A program made the translations under genes and the position numbers. From positions 1 through 19,908 of the forward strand of contig NZGU01000018.1 in NCBI GenBank assembly GCA_002691095.1: DNA of 19,908 nt. The letters run 5' to 3'. Shown in pieces: positions 6,895-13,383 of this stretch. The DNA comes from Kiritimatiellaceae bacterium (GTDB lineage Bacteria > Verrucomicrobiota > Kiritimatiellia > Kiritimatiellales > Pontiellaceae). Position 1 is the stretch's first letter, and every line of letters begins with the position of its first letter. A model generated the notes under the pieces. That model was not told where the DNA came from. It ran no database searches and saw only the letters and a list, made by a program, of their open reading frames with translations.

Positions 6895-8001
6895 ATGAGT
6901 AAATTTATTTCCATGGTAGTGTGTATGTCGTCGTTGATTGTCGCGGAGCTGTATGCCCAGACGCCGGCGTGTTGTGAGCAGATGCCGAGTCGTTTCGGGG
7001 CCATCGAGTCGACGGCTCCGAAAGGGATGATCTGGTTGCCGGGCGATACGTTCACGATGGGCGGGGAGGTCGCGGATTTTATGAAGGCGTGGCCCTATGG
7101 GGCGCGTTCGCGGCCAGATGAGCGGCCGGTCCATCGGGTGGAGTTGGATGGGTTTTGGATCAGCCGCACACCGGTGACCAATGCGGAGTATATGGAGTTT
7201 GTGGAGGCGACAGGGTATGTGACGACGGCGGAGAAGGCACCCGATCTTGAGGAGTTGATGAAGGGAATGCCACCGGGAAGCCCTCCTCCGGCGGCAGCAT
7301 TTTTGGTGCCCGCTTCAATGGTTTTCACGGCGCCGGAAGCAGAAGTCTCTTTGCAAAATGTGCTGCAGTGGTGGCGGTGGCAGGAGGGGGCAAATTGGCG
7401 GGAACCAGAAGGACCGGGGAGTTCGATTACGAATCGGATGGATCACCCCGTCGTGCAGGTTTCGTATTATGATGCGCAAGCGTATGCTGAGTGGAGAGGC
7501 ATGAGCCTGCCGACAGAGGCGCAGTGGGAATTTGCGGCACGAGCGGGCGTGGAGCAAGCGATGTTTGTGTGGGGGAATGAGCCCGTGAAGGAGGAGGCGC
7601 CGCGCATCAATATCTGGCAGGGCGATTTCCCGCATCGGAATACGGTGGCAGATGGATATGAGTCGACCTCTCCGGTTACGGCTTTTGCGCCGAATGGCTA
7701 TGGGCTATATGATATGTCGGGCAATGTATGGGAGTGGGTGGCGGATTGGTATCATGTGGATGCATACGCGATGCGGAAGGGAGCGGAACCCGTTAAGAAC
7801 CCGCAGGGACCGGCGGCGAGTTTTGATCCAGATGAACCCTATTTGGGCAAACGGGTGATACGCGGCGGATCGTTTTTGTGCAACGATTCATACTGTTCGG
7901 GCTATCGCCCGGCGGCGCGGATGAAGACCAGCCCCGATACGAGCTCGAACCATACCGGCTTTCGGTTGGTGAAAAATGTTGGGATTGAGGCGGGTGAGTA
8001 G
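6895..8001 (+). CDS. Formylglycine-generating enzyme (SUMF1/FGE), exported
   Basis: This enzyme oxidises the sulfatase-motif cysteine to formylglycine. Unlike many SUMF1-fold relatives, it keeps the catalytic core of true FGE: GGSFLC329-NDSY-C334, then GYRPAARMKTSPDTSSNHTGFR. This closely matches the human FGE segment around Cys336/Cys341, the copper-binding pair. Other family landmarks are MIWLPGDTFTMGG, PVHRVELDGFWISRTPVTN, SLPTEAQWEFAAR and YGLYDMSGNVWEWVADWY. Residues 1-21 (MSKF, then a hydrophobic stretch ending ELYA before QTPACC) form a Sec signal peptide. The protein therefore probably acts in the periplasm rather than the cytosol where bacterial FGEs are usually placed. The ATG at 6895 has AGGG upstream. 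The nearest client is the sulfatase at 2981. The gene stands alone between the nuclease and tRNA-Arg. Confidence 0.9.
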   Translation: MSKFISMVVCMSSLIVAELYAQTPACCEQMPSRFGAIESTAPKGMIWLPGDTFTMGGEVADFMKAWPYGARSRPDERPVHRVELDGFWISRTPVTNAEYMEFVEATGYVTTAEKAPDLEELMKGMPPGSPPPAAAFLVPASMVFTAPEAEVSLQNVLQWWRWQEGANWREPEGPGSSITNRMDHPVVQVSYYDAQAYAEWRGMSLPTEAQWEFAARAGVEQAMFVWGNEPVKEEAPRINIWQGDFPHRNTVADGYESTSPVTAFAPNGYGLYDMSGNVWEWVADWYHVDAYAMRKGAEPVKNPQGPAASFDPDEPYLGKRVIRGGSFLCNDSYCSGYRPAARMKTSPDTSSNHTGFRLVKNVGIEAGE

Positions 8002-8010
8002 AAAACCCGC

Positions 8011-8039
8011 TTGAACGAATCGATGCGTTGCACTATATC
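8011..8039 (+). promoter_or_regulatory. Promoter of tRNA-Arg
   Basis: TTGAAC (8011-8016) and TATATC (8034-8039) are separated by exactly 17 bp, with the mature tRNA starting 17 nt later. A 6-bp hairpin (GCGGGT 7990-7995 with ACCCGC 8005-8010) overlaps the FGE stop codon just upstream. Confidence 0.6.
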
Positions 8040-8055
8040 AATCTTTGTTCTTTTT

Positions 8056-8132
<77 letters not shown>

Positions 8133-8213
8133 TCTCTTTTCATTGGTCGATTGGATAGATGACGGGGGGGCGGACATGCCATATCGTTATGTCTTTGGGT
8201 TTAGAAGGCCGGT

Positions 8214-9041
8214 GTGGATATTCGCTATGCAGTGAGTCCGTTAGAGTATCGTAGTATGGGCAGTGCGGAGCTTCGTGATGCGTTCTTGATCGATGTTTTC
8301 AAAGCGGGAGCCTTCAGCATGACCTATTGTGAGGTGGAGCGTAAGATTGTGAGGGGAGTGATGCCATTGGGTGAGCCGTTGGCGTTGGCTGCTAGTGCGG
8401 AGTTGGCAACGGATTTCTTTTGTGAGCGGCGTGAGCTGGGGGTGATTAATCTGGGCGGTGCGGGTTCGGTGCGGGTGGATGGTGAGGTGTTTGAGCTGGA
8501 CCGTTTAGAGGCGCTTTATGTGGGAAGAGGGGCGGAGAACATTGTGTTTGCTTCGGCTTCGGTGGCGGCACCGGCGGCGTTTTATTTGGTGTCATATCCG
8601 GCGCACCAGGCGTATCCGACGGTAAAAATCACGCGGGCGGAGGCGAATCGGGTGGAGTTGGGTTCTTTGGTGGAGGCGAATGCGCGGACGATCTATCAAT
8701 ATATTCATGAGCGGGGGGTGCAGAGTTGCCAGTTGGTGATGGGGGTGACGGCTTTGGGGGAGGGGAGTGTGTGGAATACGATGCCCTGCCATACGCACAT
8801 GCGGCGTTCTGAGGTGTATCTCTATTTTGATTTGGATGAGGTGGGTCGGGTGTTCCATTTTATGGGGCCGGGGGAGGAGACGCGGCATTTGGTGGTGGCG
8901 AATCGTCAGGCGGTGTTATCGCCGCCTTGGTCGATCCATTGTGGGTGTGGAAAGCAGGCGTATCATTTTTGCTGGGCGATGGGGGGTGAGAACCAGCGGT
9001 TCGATGATATGGATGCGGTGCCGTGGGATGCGATGAGGTAG
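8214..9041 (+). CDS. kduI: 5-dehydro-4-deoxy-D-glucuronate isomerase (KduI)
   Basis: This cupin-fold isomerase converts 5-keto-4-deoxyuronate, from unsaturated uronates released by polysaccharide lyases, to 2,5-diketo-3-deoxygluconate. Its 275 residues match the family length (278 in E. coli). The zinc ligands are all present: H193-T-H195, E200 and H242. They are offset by a constant three from E. coli His196/His198/Glu203/His245. The N-terminus MDIRYAVSP and the block IVRGVMPLGEPLAL are also family-like. The start is GTG at 8214, with AGAAGG about 5 nt upstream. A truncated dctP follows two bases after the stop, so an intact kduI-TRAP transporter operon for uronate uptake probably once stood here. 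The gene is strongly G/T-rich on its coding strand. Confidence 0.93.
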   Translation: MDIRYAVSPLEYRSMGSAELRDAFLIDVFKAGAFSMTYCEVERKIVRGVMPLGEPLALAASAELATDFFCERRELGVINLGGAGSVRVDGEVFELDRLEALYVGRGAENIVFASASVAAPAAFYLVSYPAHQAYPTVKITRAEANRVELGSLVEANARTIYQYIHERGVQSCQLVMGVTALGEGSVWNTMPCHTHMRRSEVYLYFDLDEVGRVFHFMGPGEETRHLVVANRQAVLSPPWSIHCGCGKQAYHFCWAMGGENQRFDDMDAVPWDAMR

Positions 9042-9043
9042 GG

Positions 9044-9496
9044 ATGAGTCGAGCGGTCTCTTTTTTTGTGTCGGGTTTGTTGCTGGGTGTTTTACTGGCG
9101 GGGTTTGGTTTTGTGGCGTATGTGAATCAGTCGGCGGGGCTGAGCGCGGGCGAGGGGCAGACGGTTCTGAAGTTGGGCCATAGTTTGGATACGGGGCATC
9201 CGGTTCATGTGGCGATGGAGTTTATGGGGGATCGTTTGGCGGAGTTATCGGGGGGGGCGGTGCGGTTGGATATCTACCCGAGTGGAGTGCTGGGCTCAGA
9301 GGTGCAGTGTATTGAGCAGTTGCAGGTTTGGGATGGAACCGGTTGGAGTTCCGTTGCATCCGTTGAAAACAATTATCAACGTCGTCGCATTCATCGATTC
9401 GATTCCCTAAAGACATCCAAAATCAGGATCTTAGTGACGGCCACGAACGGAGATGCTTCCGCACGTTTGTATGAGGTGCGCGCCTACAACGAGTAG
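9044..9496 (+). CDS. Chimeric ORF: DctP N-terminus fused to a discoidin-like C-terminal tail
   Basis: This is an intact 150-residue reading frame made of two unrelated parts. Residues 1-30 are a signal or anchor segment. Residues 41-94 (VLKLGHSLDTGHPVHVAMEFM through IYPSGVLGSEVQCIEQLQ) are the start of a TRAP-transporter solute-binding protein (DctP), normally about 330 residues. From about residue 95 (nt 9326) the sequence becomes WDGTGWSSVASVENN through KIRILVTATNGDASARLYEVRAY. This resembles the last strands of a discoidin / F5/8 type C domain as found at the end of large extracellular enzymes. Base use shifts at the same point, from G-rich and C-poor to balanced. A deletion or recombination that joined two genes in frame is the simplest reading. 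A working protein is doubtful, since the ligand site of DctP is absent. Confidence 0.7.
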   Translation: MSRAVSFFVSGLLLGVLLAGFGFVAYVNQSAGLSAGEGQTVLKLGHSLDTGHPVHVAMEFMGDRLAELSGGAVRLDIYPSGVLGSEVQCIEQLQVWDGTGWSSVASVENNYQRRRIHRFDSLKTSKIRILVTATNGDASARLYEVRAYNE

Positions 9497-9614
9497 AGCG
9501 GAGGATAGATTAAACAGGCATACAACCTCCCGCCTTTTGGAGCTTCGAATATCCCATCCATCATCCTGTGGATGATCCGTTAGATGCAGGAGTGAATGTG
9601 CCAGGTGCTTAGGG
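9497..9614 (+). other. Non-coding gap with small inverted repeats
   Basis: No gene is seen here. ATCATCC-TGT-GGATGAT, near 9557-9573, forms a 7-bp hairpin without a T-run. CTCCCGCC (9527-9534) is the inverse of GGCGGGAG (9621-9628), which lies within the spacer of the tRNA promoter. Base composition is balanced, like the tail of the chimeric gene before it. Confidence 0.35.
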
Positions 9615-9643
9615 TTGCTTGGCGGGAGTGAGATTGATATAAC
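9615..9643 (+). promoter_or_regulatory. Promoter of the CAT-anticodon tRNA
   Basis: TTGCTT (9615-9620) and TATAAC (9638-9643) are separated by 17 bp, and the tRNA begins 13 nt after the -10. Confidence 0.6.
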
Positions 9644-9655
9644 CTTTGCTCACCC

Positions 9656-9732
9656 GGGCCTGTAGCTCAGTCGGTCAGAGCAGGAGACTCATAATCTCTT
9701 TGTCGGGGGTTCAAGTCCCTCCAGGCCCACCA
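9656..9732 (+). tRNA. tRNA with CAT anticodon (Met elongator or Ile2)
   Basis: A full cloverleaf is visible: acceptor GGGCCTG/CAGGCCC, D-arm GCTCAGTCGGTCAGAGC, anticodon stem GGAGA/TCTCT around CTCATAA (anticodon CAT), and T-arm GGGGG, TTCAAGT, CCCTC. The discriminator is A and the CCA is encoded. It lacks the initiator hallmark of an unpaired C1-A72 end. Elongator Met and the lysidine-modified Ile2 tRNA both carry CAT. The AGGAGACTCATAATCTCT region and TTCAAGT loop resemble Ile2 sequences, but I cannot settle this by eye. Confidence 0.93.
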
Positions 9733-10024
9733 CTTTATTTCCCGGACTCTTTCAAGGCTTGAAAAAGCGCTTTTTCTCTGGGGTTTTAAAAGATTAGGGC
9801 AAATCGATCTATTTTTTGTGAATCGGTCGATTTGTCAGCTTGCGATCAGGCGATTCCTGCTCTTCTTTAATGGGTCAGAAGTTGACTGTTGGGTCATATG
9901 CGGATGGAGGGGGTGCGCTGTTTTATGGTGGGGGGTGTGTTCTCAGTTAAAAGAGTAGGGGAGTTCTGCTGGATTTGGGGGTGAGATGTTTGTAACATGG
10001 GGGCTTAAGTTATAAAGGAAGGGT
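9733..10024 (+). other. Intergenic region upstream of the sodium symporter
   Basis: No gene is seen here. The region holds a 16-bp perfect palindrome, GAAAAAGCGCTTTTTC (9761-9776), which could end the tRNA transcript. It also holds CAAATCGA (9800-9807), inverted as TCGATTTG (9827-9834) with a 19-nt T-rich loop, and two direct copies of TGGGTCA 19 bp apart (9871-9877 and 9890-9896), a spacing close to two helical turns. These are candidate control sites for the symporter. No convincing -10/-35 pair was found. Confidence 0.4.
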
Positions 10025-10030
10025 GTGGAG

Positions 10031-11836
10031 ATGGGTTTCATTGATGGTTTGGTGTTTGTGTTGTTTATCGTGACGGTGATTGCGGTGGGGCTGTTTAAGT
10101 CGAAGGGGGATGGTTCGGAGGCGGGGGGCGCGGAGGATTATTTCTTGGCGGGTCGGGGTTTGTCGTGGTGGTTGATTGGATTTTCGTTGATTGCGGCGAA
10201 TATTTCGGCGGAGCAGTTTGTGGGGATGTCGGGGCAGGGTGCGGGGCTGTATGGGCTGTCGGTTTCGAGCTGGGAGTGGATTGCGGCGATTACGTTGGTG
10301 GTGGTGGCGTTTGTGTTGCTGCCTTATTTTTTGCGGACGGGGATTACGACGATTCCGGAGTTTTTGGAGGTGCGGTATAATCATTGGGCGCGGCTATTGA
10401 TGACGGTGTCGATGATTTTGATTTTGATTGGGGTGAGCTTGATCGGGGTGATTTATGCGGGTGCGTTGACGTTGAAGCAGTTGATGTTTGAGTTTCAGGT
10501 GGATCTTTCGTTGGCGGGTTGTTGCTGGGCGTTGGGGATGATGGCGGCGATTTATGTGGCGGTGGGGGGGCTGAAGGCGTGTGCGTGGGCGGATTTGCTG
10601 CAGGGTTCGGCGCTGATTATTGGGGGCGGGGTGATTACGTATTTTGCGTTTGAGGCGTTGGATGCGGCTCCGATGGCGGAGTTGGCTGCGTCGACGGGGG
10701 GGGCGGTGCAGGTGGCGCAGGATGCGGGGGCTATTGCGAAGTTTAATGCGTTGAATGAGTCGGCGTTGCATATGGGGAGTAATCCGGCGATGCCGTGGGG
10801 TATTTTGATTTTGGGTATCTGGATTCCGAATTTTTATTATTGGGGGTTGAATCAGTATATTACGCAGCGGATTTTGGGCTCGGCTTCGTTGGCGGAGGGG
10901 CAGAAGGGGTTGGTGCTGGCGGCGGGGTTGAAGTTGCTGATTCCGTTTGTGATTGTGATTCCGGGGATCATTGCGTTCAATTTGTTTAGTGGGGATATGG
11001 AGGCGAATGCGGGGCCGGTGATGGCGGCGTATGAGCAGGCGGCGGAGAATCCGTTTCAGGGGCATGCGGTGTTTGAGTTGGATCCGCGCTGGGCGACTGC
11101 GAATCCGGCGAAGGCGGCGGAGGTGGCGAGTTTTAATGCGGGGGTGACGGCGCGGGTTGGCGCGGATGCGGTGGAGACGGTGGCGCTTAATCAGTATAAG
11201 TATGATTCGGCGCTGGGGTTGTTGATTACGAAGCTGATCCCGCAGAATGTGGGGTTGCTTGGCTTTGTGATTGCGGCGTTGTTGGGGGCGATTGTTTCGT
11301 CGTTGGCGGCGGTGTTGAATGCGGCGTCGACGTTGCTGACGATGGATGTGTATCAGCGGTATGTTCGTCCGGATGCGCCGCAGGCGAAGTTGGTTTCGAT
11401 GGGGCGGATTTGTATTGGTGTGTTTGTGATTATCGGGTGTTTGGTGTCGCCGTTGTTGGCGAATAATAGTTCGATATTTGAGTATATCCAGTTGTTCCAG
11501 GGATATGTTTCGGCGGGTATTTTGGGTGTGTTCATTTATGGATTGGTGAATCGGTCGGGTGGCCAGTGGGCGGGTGTGATTGGGTTGGTGGCGAATCCGA
11601 TTATTTATCATGCGTTGAGTACGATCTATCCGGATATGCATTTCCTTTATTGGATGTCTTATTCGTTGATTGGTGTGCTGGCGATTCTCTTTTTGTATGG
11701 ATGCTTGCATCGGCGGAGGGAGAAGTTGGTTTTTGCGACGAATACGACGCTGGATTTGACGAGTTCGCGGGGGGCGCTGTATGCGGGTCTGGGCGTTTGT
11801 GCGCTGACGGTGCTGCTGTATGTGATTTTCTGGTAG
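10031..11836 (+). CDS. Sodium:solute symporter (SSS/SGLT family)
   Basis: This 601-residue inner-membrane carrier belongs to the SSS family, which drives uptake of sugars or other small solutes with sodium. The N-terminal signature EDYFLAGRGLSWWLIGFSLI then ANISAEQFVGMSGQGAGLYG is diagnostic, including the sodium-site region early in the inverted repeat. About 13-14 hydrophobic segments follow, with PWGILILGIWIPNFYYWGLNQY in the middle and a C-terminal helix ending just before the stop. The ATG at 10031 is preferred over an in-frame GTG at 10025 because AAGGAAGG lies 8-9 nt upstream. It is a single-gene unit: a long regulatory gap precedes it and a strong terminator follows. By similarity to SGLT-type proteins, a sugar or uronate is likely, perhaps linked to kduI. 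The substrate is not readable. Codons end overwhelmingly in G or T. Confidence 0.92.
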   Translation: MGFIDGLVFVLFIVTVIAVGLFKSKGDGSEAGGAEDYFLAGRGLSWWLIGFSLIAANISAEQFVGMSGQGAGLYGLSVSSWEWIAAITLVVVAFVLLPYFLRTGITTIPEFLEVRYNHWARLLMTVSMILILIGVSLIGVIYAGALTLKQLMFEFQVDLSLAGCCWALGMMAAIYVAVGGLKACAWADLLQGSALIIGGGVITYFAFEALDAAPMAELAASTGGAVQVAQDAGAIAKFNALNESALHMGSNPAMPWGILILGIWIPNFYYWGLNQYITQRILGSASLAEGQKGLVLAAGLKLLIPFVIVIPGIIAFNLFSGDMEANAGPVMAAYEQAAENPFQGHAVFELDPRWATANPAKAAEVASFNAGVTARVGADAVETVALNQYKYDSALGLLITKLIPQNVGLLGFVIAALLGAIVSSLAAVLNAASTLLTMDVYQRYVRPDAPQAKLVSMGRICIGVFVIIGCLVSPLLANNSSIFEYIQLFQGYVSAGILGVFIYGLVNRSGGQWAGVIGLVANPIIYHALSTIYPDMHFLYWMSYSLIGVLAILFLYGCLHRRREKLVFATNTTLDLTSSRGALYAGLGVCALTVLLYVIFW

Positions 11837-11857
11837 GGAGTTTGATAGGCTTGAGGG

Positions 11858-11879
11858 CGCCCCGGTTGGGGCGTTTTTT
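11858..11879 (+). terminator. Intrinsic terminator of the symporter gene
   Basis: CGCCCC (11858-11863) pairs with GGGGCG (11868-11873) around a GGTT loop, followed directly by six Ts (11874-11879). It lies 21 nt after the symporter stop and is the cleanest terminator in the window. Confidence 0.9.
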
Positions 11880-11906
11880 GTAAATAGTACTTTTTTGGTA
11901 TTATAA
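11878..11906 (+). promoter_or_regulatory. Promoter candidate of the feo operon
   Basis: TTGTAA (11878-11883) and TTATAA (11901-11906) are separated by 17 bp in an AT-rich patch directly after the symporter terminator, about 50 nt before the first gene of the iron operon. No clear Fur-box palindrome is visible. A short CGGG-CATA-CCCG inverted repeat lies just downstream. Confidence 0.45.
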
Positions 11907-11957
11907 GGTTTGACGGGCATACCCGAACGATTAGGGTGTGGGTATTGGGAGGTGGTT

Positions 11958-12149
11958 ATGGCGGATTGTCATGAGGATGTGAAAAAGCGAATTGAGGCGC
12001 TCTACAATATGTTGGTGGAGCATGAGGGGTATGGTGAGATGCAGATTGATTTTAAGATCCTGAAGAAGGGTCAAAAGGAAGTGATTATCCACTGCGGGAA
12101 GCAGTATCGATATGTAGTAGATAGTGGCACGCATTGCATCGGGGGTTAG
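11958..12149 (+). CDS. 63-residue Cys/His-rich hypothetical protein, first gene of the iron operon
   Basis: I do not recognise a family. The ATG at 11958 has GGGAGG 5 nt upstream; the frame is open back to 11910 but without a better start. The protein begins MADCHEDVKKRIEALYNML, probably helical and charged, then turns to alternating strand-like sequence (MQIDFKILKKGQKEVIIHC). Three Cys-His neighbours stand out: C4-H5, H45-C46 and H59-C60. They are spread over the ends of the protein and could form a metal site. No signal peptide or membrane segment is seen. The stop is two bases before the porin start, so it is the leader gene of an apparent porin-feoA-feoB-feoC operon. A role in iron handling is a guess from that position only. 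Confidence 0.62.
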   Translation: MADCHEDVKKRIEALYNMLVEHEGYGEMQIDFKILKKGQKEVIIHCGKQYRYVVDSGTHCIGG

Positions 12150-12151
12150 GG

Positions 12152-13147
12152 GTGCGGTGGGGTCTCTTTTTTGTCGGGTTGTGGTTGTGTGGAACCGGTG
12201 TGGCGGTGGAGCGTGCTTCGTGGGTGGAGGAGGCGTTGGCGTCGTCTTCTCTGTTGCTTGAGGTGGAGGCGCTGGGGTCGTCGGTGGCGGGGGAGCCGGC
12301 GAGTGATTTGGTTTGGGCGACGGTGGACTGGGAGACGTTTTTTTCGTCGGGTGAGGGGCTGCAGTGGCATGTGGGATTGCTGTGGGAGCAGGATAGTCGG
12401 GAGGAGGATCCGTTGGATCGGCTTTCTGTGCGGGGGGAGTGGAATCAGTTGGGTTTGACGGTGGGGCGTTTTTATCAGCCGGTGGGTCGGTTTGATTCGA
12501 TGTTTATTTCAGATCCTTTGACGTTGGAGTTGGGAGAGTTGAACCAGACGAGTGTGATGGTGGATGCGCAGCTGGGTTCGCTGTTGGCGCAGGCGGGGCT
12601 GTTCCGGAGTTCGTTGGGTGTGGAGGATGAGCAGGGACTGGAGGAGGGGTATGCGGCTTTGACGTGGGAGCTGCGTGAGTCGGTGGTGGTGGGGGGCTAT
12701 TGGTTGAATAATTTGTTGGAGACGGATGGATTGGTGGAGCTGGGTTCTGCGTTGGTGGATGCGGACCATGTGGCGAGCGCGGCTGGCTGGGGGGGCTTCG
12801 TGGCGGTTGAGGCGGGTGATATTCGGGTGAATGCGGATTGGCTGGGTGCGGTTGATTCGGTGCATGGGGGGGCGCGTGATGGGCAGCCTTCGGCGTGGCA
12901 GGTGGAGTGTGGCTGTGTGTGGGGGGAGCATTGGAGTGCGGGGGTGCGGTTTGAGCGGAGCGATGAATTTTTTGCGGGATATGAGCTGGGTGAGTGGACG
13001 GATGCGTTTGCGGAGCGGCGGATTGGGGTTGCGGTGGCGTATGCGTTTGAGGCGGGGCTGAGTTGTGGCCTTGAGATGATGCAGCTTACGTTTGCGGATG
13101 GGTCAGAGGGTGAGCGTGCTGCGGTGCAGGTGGCCCAATCTTTTTAG
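12152..13147 (+). CDS. LbtU-like outer-membrane porin
   Basis: This 331-residue exported beta-barrel candidate has a signal sequence (MRWGLFFVGLWLCGTGVAVERA). Its long run of alternating polar and aromatic strands ends in Phe, as outer-membrane proteins commonly do. The segment GLTVGRFYQPVGRFDSMF followed by ISDPLTLELGELNQTSV matches the block I associate with the LbtU siderophore-porin family (SDPLTLELGE). The GTG at 12152, two bases after the previous stop and behind a G-rich ribosome-binding stretch, is the chosen start. A TTG at 12134 would add six residues and overlap the upstream gene. feoA follows eight bases after the stop. The porin probably lets iron cross the outer membrane before FeoB takes ferrous iron across the inner one. 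That partnership is inferred from the operon. Confidence 0.75.
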   Translation: MRWGLFFVGLWLCGTGVAVERASWVEEALASSSLLLEVEALGSSVAGEPASDLVWATVDWETFFSSGEGLQWHVGLLWEQDSREEDPLDRLSVRGEWNQLGLTVGRFYQPVGRFDSMFISDPLTLELGELNQTSVMVDAQLGSLLAQAGLFRSSLGVEDEQGLEEGYAALTWELRESVVVGGYWLNNLLETDGLVELGSALVDADHVASAAGWGGFVAVEAGDIRVNADWLGAVDSVHGGARDGQPSAWQVECGCVWGEHWSAGVRFERSDEFFAGYELGEWTDAFAERRIGVAVAYAFEAGLSCGLEMMQLTFADGSEGERAAVQVAQSF

Positions 13148-13155
13148 GAGAAACG

Positions 13156-13383
13156 ATGAAGTTGAAAAAGTTTAAGCGGGGCTCACAGGGGCGTGTGGTT
13201 GGTTTTGTGACGGAGGATCGGGCTTATCGTGAGAAGCTGTTGCGGATGGGGTTGACGCTGGAGGCGGAGTTTACGGTGATTCGGACGTCTTGGTTCCGGG
13301 GGCCGGTGGAGCTGAAGGTGAAGGGTTCGCGGTTGGTGTTGCGTAGTGATGAGGCGGATGGTCTTGAGGTGGAGGCGTTATGA
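13156..13383 (+). CDS. feoA: FeoA, ferrous iron transport accessory protein
   Basis: This is a 75-residue SH3-like cytoplasmic protein that supports the FeoB ferrous-iron transporter. Family features are the short N-terminal strand, the helix block DRAYREKLLRMGLTLEAEFTV and a closing set of strands ending in ALRSDEA-type sequence (here VLRSDEADGLEVEAL). AGGAGAAACG precedes the ATG at 13156. The last codons overlap feoB (ATGA at 13380-13383), so the two proteins are probably translated together. Confidence 0.93.
   Translation: MKLKKFKRGSQGRVVGFVTEDRAYREKLLRMGLTLEAEFTVIRTSWFRGPVELKVKGSRLVLRSDEADGLEVEAL

Noticed and set aside
7990..8010. Terminator at the end of the FGE gene
   Set aside because: There is a 6-bp hairpin but no T-run, and it overlaps both the stop codon and the region next to the tRNA-Arg -35. 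It is therefore not listed as a terminator.
9656..9732. Initiator tRNA-fMet
   Set aside because: The acceptor begins G-C paired rather than with a C1-A72 mismatch, and the anticodon stem lacks the three consecutive G-C pairs of initiators.
10394..11920. 508-codon open frame on the minus strand opposite the symporter
   Set aside because: Its translation is a monotonous Arg/His/Gln/Pro-rich string caused by the G/T-rich sense strand. It has no domain and lies wholly over a clear SSS gene. The same applies to the long minus frames over feoB (13611-14231 and 14328-15458).
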